A stretch of 7,658 nucleotides of DNA from an uncultured Eubacteriales bacterium (GCA_900548795.1 URLT01000082.1:1-7658), one strand, 5' to 3'; shown: positions 1 through 7,143, counted from the first letter of the stretch. The notes: generated by a model from the sequence alone, not told the origin. Made by a program: numbers and translations.

Positions 1-55
1 TCAATTTGGAACAAAATCCCTCGCTGACCACTCTTGCGATTTAATCAGAGCTTCC
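1..55 (-). repeat. Partial copy of a dispersed repeat, inverted relative to the copy at 4978-5086
   Basis: Read on the minus strand, positions 55 down to 5 match 4978-5028 at 48 of 51 bases with no gaps; the differences are at the 5th, 14th and 26th bases of the element. Similarity falls off over positions 4-1 and the rest of the element lies outside the window. The outer end of the element is at about 55, next to the gal operon leader. The copy is non-coding as far as I can see. Its orientation is opposite to that of the copy beyond galM, so the two bracket the galKTEM operon as inverted repeats. Confidence 0.85.
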
Positions 56-65
56 CTAGTATGAT
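34..65 (+). promoter_or_regulatory. Possible sigma-A promoter of the gal operon at the repeat border
   Basis: TTGCGA at 34-39 could serve as a -35 element with TAGTAT at 57-62 as -10 (17-base spacer). The better-looking -10, TATGAT at 60-65, would need a 20-base spacer. The -35 candidate lies inside the repeat and the -10 just outside it. Both hexamers are imperfect, so this is a weak call; it rests on the operon needing a promoter somewhere upstream of 135. I saw no convincing cre site or GalR-type operator in the leader. Confidence 0.3.
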
Positions 66-95
66 ACCGAGCCGCCTGAATGGGAAGGCAGGGAC

Positions 96-119
96 AAAAA
101 AAGACGCCCGCAAGGGGCG
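96..119 (-). terminator. Intrinsic-terminator-like hairpin facing leftward in the galK leader
   Basis: CGCCC at 105-109 and GGGCG at 115-119 form a 5-bp GC stem around a 5-base loop. On the + strand a run of seven A lies at 96-102, which reads as seven T after the hairpin on the minus strand. This is the form of a rho-independent terminator for leftward transcription. No minus-strand gene in the window ends here, so it either stops antisense transcription from within galK or is a remnant of a former neighbour. In the gal mRNA it would be a small leader hairpin 15 bases before the ribosome site. Confidence 0.45.
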
Positions 120-149
120 AGAGCAACGACAACAAGGAGGCAACAAGCA

Positions 150-1430
150 ATGACACACACTGGGCTGGAGGCATATTTGCAGCAGACCGCGTTCGAAGAA
201 ACGCTTGCGCGGCTTTACGGCGCGGAGGGCGCCGAACGGGCGCGCGGGCGCTGCACAGAGGTCATGGAGGGCTTCGCGCGCACCTTCCGCCGCCCGGCGG
301 AGGCGCTCTTCAGCGCGCCCGGCCGCACGGAGCTGGGAGGCAATCACACCGACCATCAGCATGGCTGCGTTCTGGCCGCCGCCGTCGATTTGGACATTCT
401 CGCAGCCGCCGCGCCCAACGGGAGCAGCGTCATCCGCGTGCTCTCGCAGGGCTACCCGCTGACGGAGGTCGACCTTCGCGAGCCGGAGCCGAGAGACGAC
501 GAGCGCGACACCTCGGCGGCGCTGATCCGCGGCGTCGCGGCGCGCATGAGCGCGCTGGGCTGCGACCTGCGCGCCGGCGGGCTGGACGTCTACATGATCT
601 CCAATGTGCCAAAGGGGAGCGGCCTGAGCTCCTCGGCTGCCTATGAGGTGCTGATCGGGACAATGCTCAACGAGCTTTTTTGGGACGGCCACTGCACGCC
701 GGTGGAGCTGGCGCAGATCGGGCAGTATGCGGAAAACGTGTATTTCGGCAAGCCCTGCGGCCTGATGGATCAGACGGCCTCCTCGGTGGGCGGCGTGGTG
801 TTCATCGACTTTTCCGACACGGCGCACCCGGCGGTGGAGCGGCTGGACGTGGAGCTGCAATCTTATGGCTATGCCCTGTGCATTCTGGACTCCGGCGCCG
901 GTCACGAGGGGCTGACGACCGAGTACCGCTCCATTACCGACGAGCTGCGGGCGGTCTGCCGCGTCTTCGGCAGGGAGGTGCTGCGGGACGTTCCGGAGGA
1001 GGCGTTCCTTGCAAGGCTGCCTGAGGTCAGAGCTGCGGCGGGAGATCGCGCCGTGAACCGCGCGTTCCATGTCTACGCCGAAAACCGCCGCGCGCAAGAG
1101 GAAAAGCGGGCACTCGGCAGGGGCGATTTTGACCGCTTTTTGGAGCTGGTGCGCGAGTCGGGGCGCTCGTCGGCCATGTATTTGCAGAATATCATCCCTA
1201 CCGGGAGTGCCGCGGCGCAGGAGCTGATGGTGACCATTGCCCTGTGCGAGCGCATTCTTGAGGGGCGCGGCGCAGTCCGCGTGCACGGCGGCGGCTTCGG
1301 CGGCACCGCGCAGGCGTTTGTTCCGCTGGATATGCTTTCAAAATTCAAGGAAACAACGGAGGCGGCGCTCGGACAGGGGCGCTGCCATGTGGTGATGATC
1401 CGCCCGGCGGGCGGCATCCGATTGGGATAA
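150..1430 (+). CDS. galK: Galactokinase
   Basis: A 426-residue GHMP-family kinase that phosphorylates alpha-D-galactose with ATP to galactose-1-phosphate, the first committed Leloir step, in the cytoplasm. All family signatures are present: the galactokinase motif GRTELGGNHTDHQHG (residues 58-72), the ATP-binding GHMP motif PKGSGLSSSAA (154-164), GKPCGLMDQ with the expected catalytic base D207, and the C-terminal glycine-rich HGGGFGGTA (379-387). The GGNHTDH form, in place of the E. coli-type GEHTDY, is one I associate with clostridial galactokinases; this is from memory. The length is slightly above the usual 380-400 residues, with an extended N-terminus. The ATG at 150 is chosen because AAGGAGG lies at 134-140, nine bases upstream. 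It is the first gene of the operon, 12 bases before galT. The identification is secure. Confidence 0.96.
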   Translation: MTHTGLEAYLQQTAFEETLARLYGAEGAERARGRCTEVMEGFARTFRRPAEALFSAPGRTELGGNHTDHQHGCVLAAAVDLDILAAAAPNGSSVIRVLSQGYPLTEVDLREPEPRDDERDTSAALIRGVAARMSALGCDLRAGGLDVYMISNVPKGSGLSSSAAYEVLIGTMLNELFWDGHCTPVELAQIGQYAENVYFGKPCGLMDQTASSVGGVVFIDFSDTAHPAVERLDVELQSYGYALCILDSGAGHEGLTTEYRSITDELRAVCRVFGREVLRDVPEEAFLARLPEVRAAAGDRAVNRAFHVYAENRRAQEEKRALGRGDFDRFLELVRESGRSSAMYLQNIIPTGSAAAQELMVTIALCERILEGRGAVRVHGGGFGGTAQAFVPLDMLSKFKETTEAALGQGRCHVVMIRPAGGIRLG

Positions 1431-1442
1431 GGAGAACGAGCC

Positions 1443-2927
1443 ATGACGAACCAAGCCATTAAAGATCTGGTGGCCTATGCGTGCCGCACGGGTCTGATCG
1501 AGGAAGAGGATCGCACGTGGGCGGTCAACTCTCTGCTGCAGGCCATGGGAATGGACGCGTGGGAGGAGCCGCCGCAGGCGCAGGAGCGCCCGCTTGAGGA
1601 GATCCTGAAGGAGCTGCTGGATCAGGCGGCGGCACAGGGGCGCATTCAGGACGGGACTGTCAGCCGCGACCTGTTCGACACTGAGCTGATGGGGCGGCTG
1701 ACGCCCCGACCCTCACAGGTCATCCGCACGTTCCGGGAGCGCTACCGCCAAGCTCCGTCGGAGGCGACGGACTGGTTTTACCGCTTCAGTCAGGACACCG
1801 ACTATATCCGCCGCTACCGCATTGCGCGGGACGTGAAATGGAAGGCGGCGACCGCCTACGGCGAGCTGGACATCACGATCAACCTCTCCAAGCCGGAGAA
1901 GGATCCGAAGGCCATTGCCGCGGCGAAGGCTGCGCCGCAGACGGGCTATCCCAAGTGCCTGCTTTGCAGGCAGAACGAGGGCTACGCCGGACGGCTCAAC
2001 CATCCAGCCCGGCAGAATCACCGGATCATTCCCGTGACGATCAATCAGGAGGATTGGTTCCTTCAGTATAGCCCGTATGTTTATTATAACGAGCACTGCA
2101 TTGTTTTCAACGGCCGGCATACCCCCATGCGGATCGAAAAGGCCACGTTCCGCAAGCTGCTGGACTTTGTCAAGCAGTTTCCGCACTATTTTGTCGGCAG
2201 CAATGCCGATCTGCCCATCGTGGGCGGCTCCATCCTGAGCCACGATCATTTTCAGGGCGGCCGCTACACCTTTGCCATGGAGACGGCGCCGATCGAGCAG
2301 CCGATCACGTTCCGCGAGTTTGCGGACGTGGAGGCGGGCATCGTCAAGTGGCCCATGTCCGTCATCCGTCTGCGCTGCGCCGACGACCGGCGGCTCGTGG
2401 AGCTGGCCGACCGCATTCTCACCGCGTGGCGGGGCTACACGGATGAGGACGCCTTCCTGTTTGCACAGACCGACGGCGAGCCGCATAACACCATCACGCC
2501 CATCGCCCGTATGCGGCAGGGGAAGTTCGAGCTGGATCTGGTCTTGCGCAACAACATCACCACGGAGGAATATCCGCTGGGTGTCTTCCATCCCCATCAG
2601 GAGCTGCACCACATCAAGAAGGAGAACATCGGCCTGATCGAGGTCATGGGTCTGGCGGTGCTTCCGGCGCGGCTGAAAGACGAGCTGCACGGCGTGGCGC
2701 AGGCGTTGGTGCGCGGAGACGACCTGCGCGCGAACGAGACGCTTGCAAAGCACGCCGACTGGGCAGAGCAGCTCAGAGCGCGCTACGCCTTCACGGAGGA
2801 AAACGTGCATGAGCTTCTGCGGCAGGAGGTCGGCGCGGTTTTTGCAACGGTCTTGGAGCACGCCGGCGTCTTTAAGTGCACGCCGCAGGGGCGCGAGGCC
2901 TTTATGAAATTTGTCCAAAGCGTTTGA
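1443..2927 (+). CDS. galT: UDP-glucose--hexose-1-phosphate uridylyltransferase, class II
   Basis: A 494-residue cytoplasmic enzyme of the class II GalT family, found mainly in Firmicutes and longer than the ~350-residue E. coli type. It transfers UMP from UDP-glucose to galactose-1-phosphate, giving UDP-galactose and glucose-1-phosphate. Visible landmarks are a CLLC pair (C172/C175) leading into NEGYAGR and HPARQNHRIIP, SHDHFQGG with H267 and H269 (the HDH takes the place of the HPH nucleotidylation motif of class I), HNTITPI from H348, and FHPHQELHHIKKENIGLIEV from F382. Which histidine carries the uridylyl group is inferred from position, not shown. The ATG at 1443 has GGAG at 1431-1434, eight bases upstream and directly after the galK stop, so translation is closely linked to galK. 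There is no sign of truncation. Confidence 0.95.
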   Translation: MTNQAIKDLVAYACRTGLIEEEDRTWAVNSLLQAMGMDAWEEPPQAQERPLEEILKELLDQAAAQGRIQDGTVSRDLFDTELMGRLTPRPSQVIRTFRERYRQAPSEATDWFYRFSQDTDYIRRYRIARDVKWKAATAYGELDITINLSKPEKDPKAIAAAKAAPQTGYPKCLLCRQNEGYAGRLNHPARQNHRIIPVTINQEDWFLQYSPYVYYNEHCIVFNGRHTPMRIEKATFRKLLDFVKQFPHYFVGSNADLPIVGGSILSHDHFQGGRYTFAMETAPIEQPITFREFADVEAGIVKWPMSVIRLRCADDRRLVELADRILTAWRGYTDEDAFLFAQTDGEPHNTITPIARMRQGKFELDLVLRNNITTEEYPLGVFHPHQELHHIKKENIGLIEVMGLAVLPARLKDELHGVAQALVRGDDLRANETLAKHADWAEQLRARYAFTEENVHELLRQEVGAVFATVLEHAGVFKCTPQGREAFMKFVQSV

Positions 2928-2947
2928 TCTACGAGAAGGATGTGCAT

Positions 2948-3937
2948 ATGAAAACCATTTTGGTAGCCGGGGGAGCCGGCTATATCGGCAGTCACATGGT
3001 GGCGCTGCTGGTCAAGCGCGGCTATGAAGTGGTGGTCGCGGACAATCTGCGCACCGGGCATTGGCAATCCGTCAAGGGCGCGCGCAGGCTCTATGTGGGC
3101 GACCTGCGCGACGCGGCCTTCCTGAACCGCGTGTTCGGGGAAAACCATATCGACGGCGTCATTAATTTCGCGGCCTTTTCTTTGGTGGGGGAGAGCGTGA
3201 CCGATCCGCTGAAATATTATGAAAACAACGTGGAGGGTGCGGTCTCGCTGCTGTCGGCCATGAGGGCGCACGGCGTGGACAAGATCGTCTTTTCCTCGAC
3301 GGCCGCGACCTACGGCGAGCCGGAGAAGCAGCCCATCGAGGAGAGCGACCGCACGGAGCCGACCAATCCCTACGGTGCGACGAAGCTGGCGATCGAAAAT
3401 ATGCTGAAATGGTGCGACAGAGCCTATGGCATTCATTATGTGGCGCTGCGCTATTTTAACGCTGCCGGTTCCGACACCGAGGCGGGCATCGGCGAGGATC
3501 ACGACCCGGAATCCCATCTGATCCCGCTCGTGATGAAAACCGCGCTGGGGCAGCGCGATCACATCGGCATCTACGGAGAGGATTATCCCACGCCGGACGG
3601 CACGTGCGTCCGCGACTATATCCATGTGAAGGATCTTGCGCAGGCGCACCTGCTGGCGCTGGAATATCTGGCGCGCGGCGGCGAGAGCGACGTTTTCAAT
3701 CTGGGCAGCGGGAACGGCTATTCCGTCAGACAGATCATCGAAACGGCGCGGCGCATCACCGGCAGAGAGATCCGGGCGACGGCGGAGCCGCGCCGCGGCG
3801 GCGACCCCTCGGTTCTGATCGCCTCGAACAAGAAGGCCGCCGAGCGGCTCGGCTGGCATCCGACGCTTGGGCTGGATCAGATCGTTTCCGACGCGTGGGC
3901 ATGGCACAGCAGCCATCCCAACGGCTATGAGGGCTGA
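2948..3937 (+). CDS. galE: UDP-glucose 4-epimerase
   Basis: A 329-residue extended short-chain dehydrogenase/reductase that interconverts UDP-galactose and UDP-glucose using tightly bound NAD, completing the GalT cycle and supplying UDP-galactose for glycan synthesis. The N-terminal Rossmann motif GGAGYIGSH is at residues 8-16. The catalytic set is T118 in FSSTAATYG (the position of E. coli S124), Y142 and K146 in NPYGATK. RYFNAAGS and CVRDYIHVKDLA are further hallmark stretches of GalE. The length is typical (330-340). The reading frame is open upstream to 2876 inside galT, but the ATG at 2948 gives the correct Rossmann N-terminus and has AAGGA at 2936-2940, seven bases upstream. It lies 20 bases after galT and 3 bases before galM. 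Confidence 0.96.
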   Translation: MKTILVAGGAGYIGSHMVALLVKRGYEVVVADNLRTGHWQSVKGARRLYVGDLRDAAFLNRVFGENHIDGVINFAAFSLVGESVTDPLKYYENNVEGAVSLLSAMRAHGVDKIVFSSTAATYGEPEKQPIEESDRTEPTNPYGATKLAIENMLKWCDRAYGIHYVALRYFNAAGSDTEAGIGEDHDPESHLIPLVMKTALGQRDHIGIYGEDYPTPDGTCVRDYIHVKDLAQAHLLALEYLARGGESDVFNLGSGNGYSVRQIIETARRITGREIRATAEPRRGGDPSVLIASNKKAAERLGWHPTLGLDQIVSDAWAWHSSHPNGYEG

Positions 3938-3940
3938 GCC

Positions 3941-4957
3941 GTGTATCGGCTGAAGCCGTTCGGCACCTGCGGCGGCAGGGAGCTTCCTCTGATCGAGCTT
4001 TCTGACGGCGTCTGCGCGGTAGAGCTGCTGCCCTATGGCGCGGCGGTTCGTGCCATCCTCGTGCCGGACAGAAACGGGAACAAAACGGACATTTGCCTCG
4101 GCTATGACGACCCGGAAAGCTATCGCACCATGGACGCCTGCCTCGGCGGCACCATCGGACGCTGCGCCAACCGCATCGGTGGGGCGTGCTTTTCGATCGA
4201 CGGCACGGCCTTCCGCGTGACGGCCAACGAGGGGAAAAACTGCCTGCACGGCGGAAAAGAGGGCTTCCATAAGAAGCTGTGGGCATATTCCTGCGCCGAG
4301 GACGCCGTCACATTCTCCTATACCTCACCGGACGGGGAGGAGGGCTTCCCCGGAGCGGTCCGCGCGGAGGTCACCTACCGGCTGGCGCAGGGCAAGCTCA
4401 CCGTGGTCTACCGCGCGACTGCCGAGCGGAGCACGGTCGTTAATCTCACGAACCACACCTATTTTAATCTGGGCGGCCACGGCAGCGGCACGGTGGACGA
4501 GCACGTGCTGACGGTGCACGCCGATCGCTACACTCCCACAAACGGCGCAAACATCCCGATCGGAACGCTTGCGCCCGTTGAGGGAACGCCGCTGGATCTG
4601 CGCACGCCGACCGAGCTGGGCAGCCGCATTCGCGACGCGGGCTTCAACGGTGGGCGCGGCTATGACCATAACTACGTCCTCAGCGACCCGCAGCGGCGGG
4701 CGGCGGAGCTTTGGTGCCCGGCGACGGGCATCGGGCTGGAGCTGAGCACCTCCATGGAGGGAATGCAGCTTTACACGTCTGGATGGCTGACGGAGCGCAG
4801 AGGGAAGGGCGGCGCAGTCTATGGCGCGGCGCACGGAGTCTGCCTCGAAACGCAGCATTTCCCCAATGCCGTGAACTGCGCGGCCTTTCCGTCTCCGATC
4901 CTGAGAAGGGGCGAGACGCTGCACGAGTGGACGTCCTTCCGATTTTTCACAAAATAG
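3941..4957 (+). CDS. galM: Aldose 1-epimerase (galactose mutarotase)
   Basis: A 338-residue aldose epimerase that interconverts beta- and alpha-D-galactose, giving GalK the anomer it uses. The active-site residues of the Lactococcus GalM type can be placed: H103 in LHGGKEGF, H172 in NHTYFNL, D242 in YDHNYVL, and the catalytic base E303 in LETQHFPNA. The length matches the family. The start is a GTG only 3 bases after the galE stop, with GAGGG at 3929-3933 inside the end of galE, so translational coupling is likely. No later ATG would keep the normal N-terminal strand. It is the last gene of the operon and converges on the dehydrogenase gene across the repeat. Confidence 0.94.
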   Translation: MYRLKPFGTCGGRELPLIELSDGVCAVELLPYGAAVRAILVPDRNGNKTDICLGYDDPESYRTMDACLGGTIGRCANRIGGACFSIDGTAFRVTANEGKNCLHGGKEGFHKKLWAYSCAEDAVTFSYTSPDGEEGFPGAVRAEVTYRLAQGKLTVVYRATAERSTVVNLTNHTYFNLGGHGSGTVDEHVLTVHADRYTPTNGANIPIGTLAPVEGTPLDLRTPTELGSRIRDAGFNGGRGYDHNYVLSDPQRRAAELWCPATGIGLELSTSMEGMQLYTSGWLTERRGKGGAVYGAAHGVCLETQHFPNAVNCAAFPSPILRRGETLHEWTSFRFFTK

Positions 4958-4958
4958 A

Positions 4959-4975
4959 GGGAAAGCTCCCGTTTT
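4959..4975 (+). terminator. Weak terminator-like hairpin after galM
   Basis: GGGA at 4959-4962 and TCCC at 4967-4970 form a 4-bp stem around AAGC, followed by GTTTT. It begins two bases after the galM stop. The stem is short and the T run only four, so on its own it would be a poor terminator. The large hairpin of the repeat that starts at 4978 may do the job instead. Confidence 0.25.
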
Positions 4976-4977
4976 AA

Positions 4978-5086
4978 GGAACCTCTGATTCAATCGCAAG
5001 AGCGGTCAGCGAGGGATTTTGTTCCAAACCGATCAGTTGGGACAAAAGACCTGCAGAGCGCCGCAGACGATTGATTCAGAGGTTCC
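4978..5086 (+). repeat. Complete 109-base palindromic repeat element (MITE/REP-like)
   Basis: The ends are inverted repeats: 4978-4996 pairs with 5068-5086 at 18 of 19 positions, the one mismatch being at 4989/5075. Inside, 5017-5027 pairs with 5037-5047 over 11 positions, one of them a G.U, around a 9-base loop; GGTC at 5004-5007 and GACC at 5048-5051 could extend the inner structure. It has no coding capacity. A second, partial copy in reverse orientation is at 1-55, which shows it is a dispersed element. I see no clear target-site duplication. It sits between the convergent galM and dehydrogenase genes, where a transcript from either strand would fold into a long hairpin, so it may also limit read-through. 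Confidence 0.8.
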
Positions 5087-5109
5087 CTTGATTCAATATT
5101 TTAATCAAG
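5087..5109. other. AT-rich small inverted repeat between the repeat element and the dehydrogenase stop
   Basis: CTTGATT at 5087-5093 and AATCAAG at 5103-5109 form a perfect 7-bp stem around an AT-rich 9-base loop. It starts exactly where the 109-base element ends and lies 8 bases beyond the dehydrogenase stop. It lacks a T run on either strand, so it is not a standard terminator; it could protect a 3' end or be part of a larger form of the element. Confidence 0.4.
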
Positions 5110-5117
5110 AATCGGTA

Positions 5118-6152
5118 TTAGGGCGCAACGGCGATCTTGATGACGCCGTCGAGCCGGTTTTCAAAGATGCGGTAGGCTTCCTCGATCCGGCTCAGCGGGA
5201 AGCGGTGGGTGATGAGCGGCGTGGTGTCGATTTTTCCCTGCTCGATCAGGCTCAGGATCTCGGCGCAGTCGCAGCCGTCCACGCCGCCGGTCTTGAAGGT
5301 CAGGTTCTTGCCGTACATCTCCGGCAGGGGCAGGGTCTGCGCCCCGTCGTAGAGCGCGACGACCGTCACGACTGCGTTGGGACGGGCGCAGCGCCACGCA
5401 AGCTCGAAGGTAGAGCTTGCGCCTGCAACCTCCAGCACCACGTCGGCGCCGCAGTGGTCGCTATGCTCGCGCACAAAGGCCTCGCAGTCCTCGGGACGAC
5501 AAAGCAGCACGTCCGGATGGTGCTTTTGCACAAATTCGAGCCGCGCCTCGTCCTTTTCGCAGACAATGATGCGCTTCGGCGCCTTCAGCATGACGCACAG
5601 CAGCGTGCAGATGCCCGTCGGCCCTGCGCCGATGAGAAGCACGGTGTCCTCGGGCGTGATCTCCGAGATACGCGCCGCCCAGAAGCCGGTTGCCAGAATG
5701 TCTCCGACGAACAGCGCCTGTTCGTCGGAAACGCGGTCGGGAATTTTGTTCAGCCCCTGATCGGCGTAGGGCACGCGGACGAATTCCGCCTGCCCGCCGT
5801 CGATGCGGCAGCCCAGCGCCCAGCCGCCGTCGGGATCGGTGCAGTTGTTCACCCAGCCGTGGCGGCAGAAGAAGCAGTCTCCGCAGAAGGTCTCCACATT
5901 CACCGTCACACGGTCGCCGGGGCGGACGGTCTGCACCTCGCTGCCCACGGCCTCCACGACGCCCACCGTCTCGTGACCGACCGTGACGCCGGGCACGGCG
6001 CGCGGCACGGAGCCGTGCTTGATGTGCAGATCACTGGTGCAGATGGAGCCGAGCGTCACCCGCACGATGGCGTCGCGGGGATCGCAGAGCGCGGGCTTGG
6101 GCTTGTCCAGAAGGGCAAAGCGGTTGCGGTCTATGTAGGTCAGTGCTTTCAT
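5118..6152 (-). CDS. Zinc-dependent medium-chain alcohol dehydrogenase, substrate unknown
   Basis: A 344-residue cytoplasmic medium-chain dehydrogenase/reductase of the zinc alcohol/polyol/threonine dehydrogenase group. The catalytic zinc set is C38, H60 and E61 (in VGHETVG), with T39-S40-D41 next to C38. The structural zinc set is complete: C90, C93, C96 and C104. The Rossmann motif GAGPTG is at 175-180, and E199 in VCEKDEA at the end of the second strand suggests NAD rather than NADP. The substrate cannot be read from the sequence. The frame is open upstream to 6302 inside the regulator gene, but the ATG at 6152 is chosen because GGAGG lies six bases upstream (6159-6163) and MKALTY is the usual family start. 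It lies 77 bases downstream of the lysR gene on the same strand, with its own likely promoter in the gap. Confidence 0.9.
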   Translation of the reverse strand: MKALTYIDRNRFALLDKPKPALCDPRDAIVRVTLGSICTSDLHIKHGSVPRAVPGVTVGHETVGVVEAVGSEVQTVRPGDRVTVNVETFCGDCFFCRHGWVNNCTDPDGGWALGCRIDGGQAEFVRVPYADQGLNKIPDRVSDEQALFVGDILATGFWAARISEITPEDTVLLIGAGPTGICTLLCVMLKAPKRIIVCEKDEARLEFVQKHHPDVLLCRPEDCEAFVREHSDHCGADVVLEVAGASSTFELAWRCARPNAVVTVVALYDGAQTLPLPEMYGKNLTFKTGGVDGCDCAEILSLIEQGKIDTTPLITHRFPLSRIEEAYRIFENRLDGVIKIAVAP

Positions 6153-6182
6153 GTTCAACCTCCGGTTTTGTTCAGTGAGTCT

Positions 6183-6211
6183 ATGATACAACATAATCCC
6201 TGCGCATACAA
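6183..6211 (-). promoter_or_regulatory. Likely sigma-A promoter of the dehydrogenase gene
   Basis: On the minus strand TTGTAT (6211-6206) and TATCAT (6188-6183) are spaced by 17 bases and lie 31 bases before the ATG at 6152. This is a good match to the -35/-10 consensus in an AT-rich island within GC-rich DNA. The gene may therefore be transcribed separately from lysR as well as by read-through. A loose T-N11-A dyad at 6183-6197 overlaps the -10 but does not share the ATACC half-site seen upstream of lysR. Confidence 0.55.
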
Positions 6212-6229
6212 CCGGCTTCGGGAAAAAAT

Positions 6230-7120
6230 TCACGCCCGCTGCGGAAACGGCATCCGGACAAAGCGCTCGACACAGCCGACGCAGCGGCGGTCGTTTTTCC
6301 ACGTCAGAACGGTGCGCGAGCGCTCGGAAAGCCCCTGCACGGGCTTGGAATAGACCTCGCTGCTGCGGCTGGCGCCGACGATCGAGCCGGGCAGAAAGCC
6401 TGCGCCGAAGCCGCTTTGGATCATCTGCATGATCATCGGCGTGTCATAGCAGCGGCAGACGACCTTCGGCGAGATGCCCCGTCGGGCGCATTCGCGCAGG
6501 AGCTTTTCGTCATAGCGCCAAAGGTCGTCGCTGCGAAGCATACACAGCGGCGCTCCGTGCAGACGCTCGAGGGGAATGCAGTCGCAGTCCGGCGCGGGGT
6601 CGGTCTGCGCGGTCATGACCAGCTCCAGCCGATCCTCATGCACGACGCGCTCGGCGGCGCCCGCGGGCCTGCGCGCACCGCTGCGCAGGAAGAGCGCGTG
6701 CAGCGCGCCCCGGTTCAGAGCCTCCATCAGCTCCTGCGGCGTGCCGAGGCGGATCTGAAGCTCCACCAGCGGATATTGGCGGTGATAGCTCCGGATATAC
6801 TCCGTTGCGCAGGTCACGGTGGAATAGAGCATCCCGAGCTTCAAAACGCCGGAGTCGCCGGATCCGAGATTGCGCATACTGTCGGCGAGCTGCCCCATGC
6901 GCTCGAGAAGCTGACGGCTCTGGTCATAGAGCTGTTGTCCCGCCTCGGTGATCGCCACGCCCTTGCTCCTGCGCACGAAGAGCTTGACCTGCAATTCGTT
7001 CTCAAGAAGCGTGAGCTGGCGCGAAACGGGCGGCTGCGCCATGTGCAGCTTTCGCGCAGCGGCGGAGACGGAGCCCTCCTCGGCAACGGCGCAGAAGTAT
7101 TCGAGCTGGTGGATCGTCAT
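6230..7120 (-). CDS. LysR-type transcriptional regulator
   Basis: A 296-residue protein with standard LysR architecture. The N-terminal winged helix-turn-helix is in residues 1-60 (MTIHQLEYFCAVAEEGS, then AAARKLHMAQPPVSRQLTLLE as recognition region, then LFVRRSKGVAITEAG). A linker helix follows, then a C-terminal effector domain of the periplasmic-binding-protein type from about 88, including the typical QMIQSGFGAGFLPGS stretch. The frame extends to 7150, but the ATG at 7120 has AAGGAGG directly upstream (spacing 7) and gives the classic LysR N-terminus. It is divergent from hutU across 141 bases holding a LysR-type box, and followed by the dehydrogenase gene. Divergence from its target is the rule for this family, so hutU and perhaps the dehydrogenase are the likely targets; the effector is unknown, with a histidine-pathway intermediate a reasonable guess. 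Confidence 0.92.
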   Translation of the reverse strand: MTIHQLEYFCAVAEEGSVSAAARKLHMAQPPVSRQLTLLENELQVKLFVRRSKGVAITEAGQQLYDQSRQLLERMGQLADSMRNLGSGDSGVLKLGMLYSTVTCATEYIRSYHRQYPLVELQIRLGTPQELMEALNRGALHALFLRSGARRPAGAAERVVHEDRLELVMTAQTDPAPDCDCIPLERLHGAPLCMLRSDDLWRYDEKLLRECARRGISPKVVCRCYDTPMIMQMIQSGFGAGFLPGSIVGASRSSEVYSKPVQGLSERSRTVLTWKNDRRCVGCVERFVRMPFPQRA

Positions 7121-7143
7121 CGGGGTTCCTCCTTTTTCTATCG

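Noticed and set aside
45..1286. 413-residue open frame antisense to galK
   Set aside because: High GC depletes stop codons in shadow frames. The translation is Arg/Ala/His-rich with no family motif, and the opposite strand is an intact galactokinase.
2876..2947. Longer galE frame starting inside galT
   Set aside because: The Rossmann fold begins at MKTILVAGG (2948), which has its own ribosome site; the upstream part is just galT sequence read in another frame.
1713..4270. Long antisense open frames (401 and 495 residues) across galT, galE and galM
   Set aside because: They span several well-supported genes on the other strand, have shadow-like composition and no recognisable domain.
1..5086. 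CRISPR array or composite transposon
   Set aside because: There are only two copies of the repeat 4.9 kb apart with no spacers, and no transposase or integrase gene in the window.
6183..6197. Possible second LysR box at the dehydrogenase promoter
   Set aside because: It has T-N11-A form but an imperfect dyad, and does not share the ATACC half-site; T-N11-A alone is expected by chance in AT-rich stretches.
6153..6302. Longer N-terminus for the dehydrogenase, starting at 6302
   Set aside because: It would overlap the lysR gene and run through the promoter and ribosome site. The family begins at the MKALTY methionine.
5019..6353. 444-residue + strand open frame over the dehydrogenase gene
   Set aside because: It starts inside the repeat and mirrors the minus-strand enzyme, whose zinc ligands and Rossmann motif are all intact.
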